Positions 58,627 to 64,000 of a stretch of DNA of 64,000 nucleotides are shown here, in pieces. The position numbers were made by a program, and so were the translations under genes. Position 1 is the first letter of the stretch; the number at the start of each line of letters is the position of its first letter. A model generated the notes under the pieces. That model was not told the origin of the DNA. It saw nothing but the letters and a program-made list of their open reading frames with translations, and did not search any database. The stretch lies in contig OY781105.1 of the NCBI GenBank assembly GCA_963676635.1, forward strand, positions 2,728,001 to 2,792,000. The letters run 5' to 3'. Origin of the DNA: GCA-002708315 sp963676635 (lineage in GTDB: Bacteria; Bacteroidota; Bacteroidia; Bacteroidales; F082).

Positions 58627-59844
58627 TTAAAGCGCTCCGTGATCGTACGCTTTTTCGCCATGAAGTGATTCATCAAGGCCAAGATCTTCTTCCTCATCAG
58701 TAACTTTAACTTTAGTAATAAGATTGATAACAATCAGCATTACATAAGTAAAGATAAACGCATAAGCGGCAGCTCCAACCACAGCAACAACCTCTTTAAA
58801 GAAGAAAGATGAGTCACCTTCAATTAATCCCGATTGACCATTAATTGCAGAAGAAGCAAAAACACCAAGCAGAATAGTACCAAGCAGTCCGCCCATACCG
58901 TGAACACCCCATACGTCAAGAGCATCATCCCAGCCCCATCTGTTTTTAAAGTGAACAGCGATATAACAAACAGCACCAGCAGCTATACCAATTAGAATTG
59001 CAGCCCAGATAGGCACAAAGCCAGCGGCAGGAGTGATGGTAGCCAAACCAGCTACAGCACCAGTAAGAAGTCCTACAAATTTAGGTTTGCCTTCTCTTAT
59101 CCATTCAATGATGAGCCATGTAATAGCAGCAAAAGAAGCAGCTACGTCTGTGTTAAGGAAAGCTACAGTAGTAATAGCATCTACCTGAAGCTCACTACCG
59201 GCGTTAAAGCCGTACCATCCAAACCACAGTAAGCCGGTACCAATAGCTACCAATGGAATACTATTTGGTGGTGATTCAAGGTCTTTTCTTCTTCCAACAT
59301 AGAATACTGCGGCAAGAGCAGCAAAACCTGCTGTGGCGTGAACAACAATACCACCTGCGAAGTCAAGAACGCCCCATTCAGCAAGAAGTCCGCCACCCCA
59401 TACCATATGTACGAAAGGATAGTAAACAAATAGCTGCCATGCTACCAGGAAGATAAGATATGCTTTAAATGTTACACGGTTGACAAATGCTCCGGTGATA
59501 AGCGCAGGAGTAATGATAGCAAACATCATCTGATATGCTATAAATATGTACTCCGGATATTTTCCATCAGCGCCACTATAAGGATTGTCGAATGGTATTC
59601 CGTTAAGGAAAGCCCAGTCGAAGTTTCCAATTATGCTGCCTTCGCCGCCACTGAAACACAGTGAATAACCAACGGCAATCCACATAATTGTTGTTATTCC
59701 CAATGACACAAATGTTTGCATCATTATACCAAGAATATTTCTTTTTCCGGCAAGGCCACCATAGAAGAAGGCTAAACCAGGGGTCATAAGCATCACTAAG
59801 CTGGTGCATATAACCATAAAAGTTGTTGTACCTGTATCAAACAT
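58627..59844 (-). CDS. amt: Ammonium transporter
   Basis: The 405-residue inner-membrane channel conducts ammonium/ammonia. The Amt landmarks are clear: AFFYGGLAGKRNILGIMMQTF, AWQLFVYYPFVHMVWGGGLLAEWGVLDFAGGIVVHATAGFAALAA with the central His, and DVWGVHGMGGLLGTILLGVF with the second His. About eleven helices are visible. The C-terminal tail is short and acidic (TDEEEDLGLDESLHGEKAYDHGAL), usual for GlnK-regulated Amt, but no glnK is adjacent. A porin-like gene lies 99 bp upstream on the same strand and may be co-transcribed. Confidence 0.96.
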   Translation of the reverse strand: MFDTGTTTFMVICTSLVMLMTPGLAFFYGGLAGKRNILGIMMQTFVSLGITTIMWIAVGYSLCFSGGEGSIIGNFDWAFLNGIPFDNPYSGADGKYPEYIFIAYQMMFAIITPALITGAFVNRVTFKAYLIFLVAWQLFVYYPFVHMVWGGGLLAEWGVLDFAGGIVVHATAGFAALAAVFYVGRRKDLESPPNSIPLVAIGTGLLWFGWYGFNAGSELQVDAITTVAFLNTDVAASFAAITWLIIEWIREGKPKFVGLLTGAVAGLATITPAAGFVPIWAAILIGIAAGAVCYIAVHFKNRWGWDDALDVWGVHGMGGLLGTILLGVFASSAINGQSGLIEGDSSFFFKEVVAVVGAAAYAFIFTYVMLIVINLITKVKVTDEEEDLGLDESLHGEKAYDHGAL

Positions 59845-59943
59845 GATTTATAATTTATTATGTATTATTTATTATTTGGGGTTAACCCAATTTGTTATAC
59901 TTTGCTCTTTATGAGCTTTCAATGTTGAGGTTTTGTTTCACCC

Positions 59944-60687
59944 TTACAGTGTAAAGCCAAATACGATGAACATGCTTTCGGAGTCGGGATTGAAAATAAG
60001 AGATCCGAAAACAGGCATTGAATAACTTTCAGTAATTTTAATTTCTTTACTGATGGTAGCACCAATATTGATAAGACCGAAGTTGTTTTTTGTGCAATAA
60101 TAATACGAAGTAGGAGCGTTGTTAAACTCATCTCTTGTAACAAGGGATGCCCCAACGAAAGGAGTTACATCTACACCGTGTACAGTTGCAGGATATGATA
60201 GTTCTGCATACATCGAGTTACTTTTGTCAGCACCATAAAAGTTATAGCTTAAAGTAACATTTAAAGGGAATTTCTCAACACCGTTGAAAGCCAGTGTGCC
60301 TTCGAACACATGTCCTGTTGAGTCACTGCCATATTCAAAATAATTCTGGTTGTTAGCACCTGGGAAATAGTAATCGGTTACTGTTACAGAAAGAATATCT
60401 GCAATAGTGTACGATACATAAAGGTCAGCTTCCTGAAAAGTACCTTTGAAATCATATGATCCCCATGCGCCAATTTCCAGATTGCTGAGAGATTTACCTC
60501 CTGTAAAAGAGATAGATGGTTGAATAGCAGGAGCATTGCCGAAGTCGATACCACGCCAAACGTAGCGACTAACAATATCACCACTGACATTAAAACTGCT
60601 TTTAGCTTCGTTATCCTGAGCTACCATAGCAACAGTACTGAGCGCAAAAACCAGCATTAAAATAATTCTTGAATAAGTATTGTTCAT
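59944..60687 (-). CDS. TorF-family-like outer-membrane porin
   Basis: The 247 residues have a signal peptide (RIILMLVFALSTVAMVAQ) and then a beta-barrel with the TorF/Gcw_chp motif SRYVWRGIDFGNAPAIQPSISFTGG. Further strands follow (LEIGAWGSYDF, ADLYVSYTI, VTLSYNFYGADKSNSMYAELSYPA), ending in the aromatic C-terminal strand MFIVFGFTL that targets the outer membrane. It probably admits small nutrients to the periplasm for Amt, the next gene. An inverted repeat (60769-60785) upstream may be its operator. Confidence 0.85.
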   Translation of the reverse strand: MNNTYSRIILMLVFALSTVAMVAQDNEAKSSFNVSGDIVSRYVWRGIDFGNAPAIQPSISFTGGKSLSNLEIGAWGSYDFKGTFQEADLYVSYTIADILSVTVTDYYFPGANNQNYFEYGSDSTGHVFEGTLAFNGVEKFPLNVTLSYNFYGADKSNSMYAELSYPATVHGVDVTPFVGASLVTRDEFNNAPTSYYYCTKNNFGLINIGATISKEIKITESYSMPVFGSLIFNPDSESMFIVFGFTL

Positions 60688-60768
60688 ATTGTAAAGTTTT
60701 GGTAAAAAACTGTCACAAAGTTGAACTAAAACGAAAAATTAGACAATTGTGCCAATACGTAAAATAGT

Positions 60769-60785
60769 ATACGTGGTTCACGTAT
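60769..60785. promoter_or_regulatory. ATACGTG-N3-CACGTAT inverted repeat, candidate operator of the porin-amt unit
   Basis: ATACGTG (60769-60775) and CACGTAT (60779-60785) are perfect inverted repeats with a 3-bp spacer, 82 bp upstream of the porin ATG. A neighbouring half ATACGT lies at 60755. The adjacent NarL-type response regulator is the natural candidate to bind it. The link is inferred from position. Confidence 0.45.
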
Positions 60786-60819
60786 GGCCTTGATTAAAAC
60801 GTTTGCGCAGATAGTGAAG

Positions 60820-61479
60820 TTAAAGCTCAATAATGTTGTTCTTTATGGCAAATTTTACAAGGTCAACAACATTGTTAAGTCCAAGTTTTTTAAGAATACT
60901 TGTTTTATGTGTCTCCACTGTCCGGATACTGATATTGAGTTTTTCAGCTATTTGTGGATTCCCCAGACCTTCGACAATATATCTTAGAAGTTCTTTCTCT
61001 CTGTTAGTAAGAGTTTCCAATTTGCCTTCAGAGACGTTATTGCCCTGCCTTGCACTGTTAACATAGCTTTTAAGAATAGTATCGGAGATGCTTTTGCTGA
61101 AGTATTCTCTTCCATTAAAGATTTCGTGGATGGCTTTTACCAGTTCATCGCGAGTTGTGTTCTTAGGAAGATATCCGTGAATGCCTGATTTAAGGGCATT
61201 AAAGATAAAGTCTTCGGAAGTGTACATGGAGAGCATAAGAATTCTAATGTCCGGATAATCAGTGCTAAGAATTTTTGATATTTCTATCCCTGACATGGTA
61301 GGAAGTGAAATGTCGAGAAGTACCACGTCAGGAGTCTGTGTTTTGAGCAGATCAAAAAATTCATAGGCACTTGCAGCTTGTCCGGTTATTTCAATTTCAG
61401 GATTATTTGCCAGAAGTGAAACAATCCCGTCTCTTACTATTTGGTGGTCATCCACAAGTATTATCTTAATAGTATCCAT
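60820..61479 (-). CDS. NarL/FixJ-type response regulator
   Basis: The 219-residue protein has an N-terminal receiver domain with Asp56 as the phosphorylation site (VVLLDISLP) and Asp10/Asp11 in ILVDDHQIVRDG. Residue Thr/Ser and Lys positions are present in LSMYTSEDF and GYLPKNT. The C-terminal LuxR-type HTH reads LTNREKELLRYIVEGLGNPQIAEKLNISIRTVETHKTSILKKLG. It is one base after the histidine kinase, so the two are co-transcribed. Output is DNA binding; the best candidate target is the porin-amt unit. Confidence 0.95.
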   Translation of the reverse strand: MDTIKIILVDDHQIVRDGIVSLLANNPEIEITGQAASAYEFFDLLKTQTPDVVLLDISLPTMSGIEISKILSTDYPDIRILMLSMYTSEDFIFNALKSGIHGYLPKNTTRDELVKAIHEIFNGREYFSKSISDTILKSYVNSARQGNNVSEGKLETLTNREKELLRYIVEGLGNPQIAEKLNISIRTVETHKTSILKKLGLNNVVDLVKFAIKNNIIEL

Positions 61480-61480
61480 G

Positions 61481-63226
61481 TTACTTTTTTGGTATTCTAA
61501 TGTTAATGTTTGTCCCTTTATTGTCGGAGTTGATTATAACATTTCCTCCAAGCAGCGCAACTCTTTCATAGATATGCTGCAAACCGCTGGAATCTGATTT
61601 ATTTATCTTTTTAGGATTAAAGCCTTTGCCATTATCTTTAATCTTTATCTGTGTTTCATTTTCATGGAAGTTCAACGAGATGGATGCTTTTTTAGCTTTG
61701 GAGTGCTTAATAATATTTGTAAGACCTTCTTGTATTATCCTGAAAATATAAATATTGTCTTTTTGTGAAAGCGTTGTATTAGTTCCTTCAGCATAGAAGT
61801 TGACAATTAATCCTGATGTATCTGATATGTCATTACATATATTCCTTACAGCAGTTATAAGTCCGAATTCTGAAAGAGCAGCCGGCATAAGGTTATTTGA
61901 TATCCTGCGTGTTTCTTCTATTGTTTTATCAAAAAGTAGTCCTAACTGAACAAATTCAGGGGATGTGTTATTATTAACAATACAACTCTCGTATTTAAGC
62001 TTGAGTCCTATAAGCCATTGACCCAGACTATCGTGTAGTTCGCGGGAAAGTCTTTGTCGTTCAGTTTCTTGTCCGTCGATAAGTGATCTCAGACTTTTTA
62101 CCCTTTCTTTTTCAAGTTCTTCATTGCTATCTTTTAAACTGGCAACCATCCTGTTAAAAGAGTTGGTAAGATCACCAATTTCATCATTAAGCTTATGTTT
62201 TATTTCAACATTATAGTTACCCTGTCCGAGCTTTTTAGCTGCCTGATTTAGTCTTTGAATAGGGTAGGTTAATCTTCTGGATAGCACAAATATTACTACT
62301 AGCACCATAACAAATATAAAGATGCTGATAAACACAATTTCGTTTCTTATTCTGTATACAGGGATTGTTACTTCGTTGTAGTCCATCTCGGCAAGGATAA
62401 TCCAGTTTAAACCCGGTATATCAATTTTGCTGTATGAGCTTAGTACGCGAGTGCCACGATAATCGTCAACGATTTCAGTGCCTGTTTCTCCTTGAAGAGC
62501 AGAATATACAGCCGGAGTAGTTACTTTTGTAATAAGCACAGAGCTATCCTGAAACCTTGATGAACTTCTCATAAGGTTATCATTACCCACAAGATATGAC
62601 TCACCAGAATAACCCAATCCACCTGCTGGTCCTTGTTCCAACATTAGTGAGTCAATCTTGTTCAGATTTATCTCAAAAAATATTGTACCTGACCCGTCTT
62701 TAAGATGCGTGCATGATAAAATTCTGTGTTCAGGTTTCTTCTCGCAATGTATTAACTCTTTAAATACAGGGTAATTAGTATGAGGTACTGTTTGAGCCAG
62801 ACTGTCGAAAAAGGTACTGCCACAGTATAATCCAGGATTAGAATTGTGCAGTATTCCTGCAATTCCTGAGTTTGAAAGGAGGATTATCCTGTTGAAATTG
62901 TTTTTGGAAATTGCGTTTATAAATTTATTGGTTGTATCATTGAAGCTAATGATAGTGTTGTTACTACTAGTTCTATTAAGCATATTAGAGATATGCTGAA
63001 TATCAGAAGAAGAACTGATGAGGTTTACTTCTTTAGTAATATTTTGAAAGAAATCTTCCAGAAGGTTCTTTTTTATTACTCTCACGGATATAAGTTGGTC
63101 GAAAGATCTGGAAAGAATAGCATCACGTGCACGTAAAAAAGAGTAAGATGCTACTATACTGATAATAGCTACGCTCAGAACAACGGCAGCAAGAATCAGC
63201 TTATCAGATATGGAGAATTTACGCAT
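61481..63226 (-). CDS. NarX-type sensor histidine kinase with extracytoplasmic sensor and HAMP
   Basis: The 581 residues start with a membrane helix (about 10-30). A large periplasmic Cache-like sensor domain follows (about 35-285, including GLYCGSTFFDSL and EQGPAGGLGYSGESYLVG). A second helix (about 290-312), HAMP (about 313-365) and a coiled coil come next. The HisKA_3 phospho-acceptor is His398 in SRELHDSLGQWLIGL and the HATPase domain ends with IKIKDNGKGFNPKK and SGLQHIYERVALLGG. It precedes the response regulator by one base. The ligand is unknown, but a nitrogen signal is plausible given the porin-amt neighbours. Confidence 0.93.
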   Translation of the reverse strand: MRKFSISDKLILAAVVLSVAIISIVASYSFLRARDAILSRSFDQLISVRVIKKNLLEDFFQNITKEVNLISSSSDIQHISNMLNRTSSNNTIISFNDTTNKFINAISKNNFNRIILLSNSGIAGILHNSNPGLYCGSTFFDSLAQTVPHTNYPVFKELIHCEKKPEHRILSCTHLKDGSGTIFFEINLNKIDSLMLEQGPAGGLGYSGESYLVGNDNLMRSSSRFQDSSVLITKVTTPAVYSALQGETGTEIVDDYRGTRVLSSYSKIDIPGLNWIILAEMDYNEVTIPVYRIRNEIVFISIFIFVMVLVVIFVLSRRLTYPIQRLNQAAKKLGQGNYNVEIKHKLNDEIGDLTNSFNRMVASLKDSNEELEKERVKSLRSLIDGQETERQRLSRELHDSLGQWLIGLKLKYESCIVNNNTSPEFVQLGLLFDKTIEETRRISNNLMPAALSEFGLITAVRNICNDISDTSGLIVNFYAEGTNTTLSQKDNIYIFRIIQEGLTNIIKHSKAKKASISLNFHENETQIKIKDNGKGFNPKKINKSDSSGLQHIYERVALLGGNVIINSDNKGTNINIRIPKK

Positions 63227-63310
63227 CCTTACTAATTAAGTATCGAGAAGCAAATTTAATAATAAATCATAAGGTTTAATGCTTTCAGTCAGGAAGCATT
63301 TCGGGCAAAA

Positions 63311-63344
63311 AAAACCTGCCGGATTTTAATCAGGCAGGTTTTTT
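63311..63344. terminator. Bidirectional terminator
   Basis: AACCTGCC (63313-63320) pairs perfectly with GGCAGGTT (63333-63340), flanked by A and T runs. It can end the minus-strand T9SS cargo gene. Confidence 0.85.
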
Positions 63345-63369
63345 ATAGAACACTTAATATATATAAGGA

Positions 63370-64000
63370 CTATTTAACGACCATTTTCTTAACAATTCTA
63401 TTGCTGTTATTCTCAATGCTTATAAAGTAAACGCCTTTGGCAATATCTGTCAGGTTAATAACTTTCTTACCATCAATAATTGCTGAATAGATTTCACTTC
63501 CAATTATGTTAATTATAGTAACATTGCTGCTGCTTTCAAACTCAGAAAGATCCAGAGTAAAGCTTCCGTTGTTAGGATTAGGCAGCAGTGAGATATTGGC
63601 ATCTTCATTGTTGTCAATACTTACAGGATTAGCAACAATTACTTGTAATGAGTCAGAAACATTACCTTCACCACAGTTGTTAACAGCGGTAACCATAATC
63701 CATGCAGTACCAGCATAATTACCATCCCAGGTTATTGTACCTTCTGTTGTTGTGCCATCAAAAACACCAGCAGTTGCAGGGGAAACACTCCAGGCATAGT
63801 AATCAGTTTCATCAACAGGTTCTGTTGAATAAACACTGGTTGTTGTAGTTTCAAGATCCACTTGCACAGGACCGTTAGGTGTTAATGCCTGTGAAGGAAT
63901 TTCATTGAAACTGAGAGTGAGTGTATCAGAATCAATCAGACCGTCTACATCAACAATAGTAAGACTTAATTGTACATTACCATTAAGGACATCCTCATCA
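63370..64000 (-). CDS. T9SS type A cargo protein (5' end beyond window)
   Basis: The frame stays open to the right edge, so only the C-terminal part (about 210 residues) is seen. A beta-sandwich region of the Ig/PKD type (YYAWSVSPATAGVFDGTTTEGTITWDGNYAGTAWIMVTAVNNCG) precedes a T9SS type A sorting domain: LLPNPNNGSFTLDL, VTIINIIGSEIYS, and KGVYFISIENNSNRIVKKMVVK. The upstream sequence contains a Cadherin/Calx-like segment (DEDVLNGNVQLSLTIVDVDGLIDSDTLTLSFNE). It is a secreted multidomain protein of unknown length. A terminator lies after the stop. Confidence 0.85.
   Translation of the reverse strand, partial: DEDVLNGNVQLSLTIVDVDGLIDSDTLTLSFNEIPSQALTPNGPVQVDLETTTTSVYSTEPVDETDYYAWSVSPATAGVFDGTTTEGTITWDGNYAGTAWIMVTAVNNCGEGNVSDSLQVIVANPVSIDNNEDANISLLPNPNNGSFTLDLSEFESSSNVTIINIIGSEIYSAIIDGKKVINLTDIAKGVYFISIENNSNRIVKKMVVK

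Noticed and set aside
59876..59890. GGGTTAACCC palindrome upstream of amt as an operator
   Set aside because: A single 10-bp palindrome in AT-rich DNA with no second copy seen nearby; too weak to call.

Overview
The window comes from a Bacteroidota (Bacteroidetes) chromosome, most likely a low-GC, probably free-living member of the Bacteroidales/Marinilabiliales type. The evidence is: secreted proteins with type IX secretion (T9SS) C-terminal tails of both type A and type B; Bacteroidetes lipoproteins and families (DUF4270, the HU-related TIGR01201-like family, the HRDC/HTH-tailed PIF1-like helicase, lone starch-synthase catalytic domain); and many promoters with the Bacteroidetes -7 element TAnnTTTG upstream of genes. 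These elements correct several start codons (meaB, the lipoprotein at 17111, DUF177, yebC). No rRNA, tRNA or CRISPR array was found. The genus cannot be fixed from the sequence alone.

Layout. 1-3022: 5' part of a membrane sensor kinase, a CDF metal exporter with a small DUF5808 membrane protein, and a lipoprotein. 3094-4423: an IS110-family element with structured non-coding flanks. 4558-6989: meaB, a hemolysin III-type membrane protein and a TetR-like regulator. 7111-18178: secreted BNR and GH18-like proteins with T9SS tails, carriers (dicarboxylate/amino-acid symporter, YfcC type, Nramp-like), a group-III phosphofructokinase, and beta carbonic anhydrase. 18308-21724: a 1138-residue choice-of-anchor L/PKD protein with a type B tail. 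21789-24018: an oxidative-stress island (oxyR, dps, 1-Cys peroxiredoxin) with a recognisable OxyR operator. 24299-34541: trpS, hflX, TPR protein, trkA-trkH potassium uptake, two envelope proteins, a radical SAM/DUF6873 pair. 34697-38806: a three-gene surface-protein cluster. 38951-46834: starch-synthase-like protein, DUF4270, glmS, ettA, and DUF177-rpmF-fabH. 46992-51393: a 1077-residue fused iron-sulfur/FAD dehydrogenase divergent from proline dehydrogenase. 51418-57855: S41 protease, a small secreted protein, yebC, an HU-related protein, a PIF1-like helicase. 57880-58528: a four-helix-bundle (IVP) gene, its truncated 159-bp duplicate and tandem repeats. 58627-63226: amt, a TorF-like porin and a NarL-type two-component system. 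63370-64000: the tail of another T9SS cargo.

The most unusual signal is a pair of non-coding elements at 26670-26840 and 54705-54869. Each has four copies of a 12-bp palindrome-like core at an exact 22-bp period. The core sequence is completely different in the two arrays (TGATGCGCATCA versus TAACCATGGATA), but the 10-bp spacers resemble each other and both arrays are followed, at exactly the same distance, by the same 10-mer (ATTATTTAAC). One copy lies directly upstream of the HU-related DNA-binding protein gene. This looks like one repeat architecture with exchangeable recognition cores.
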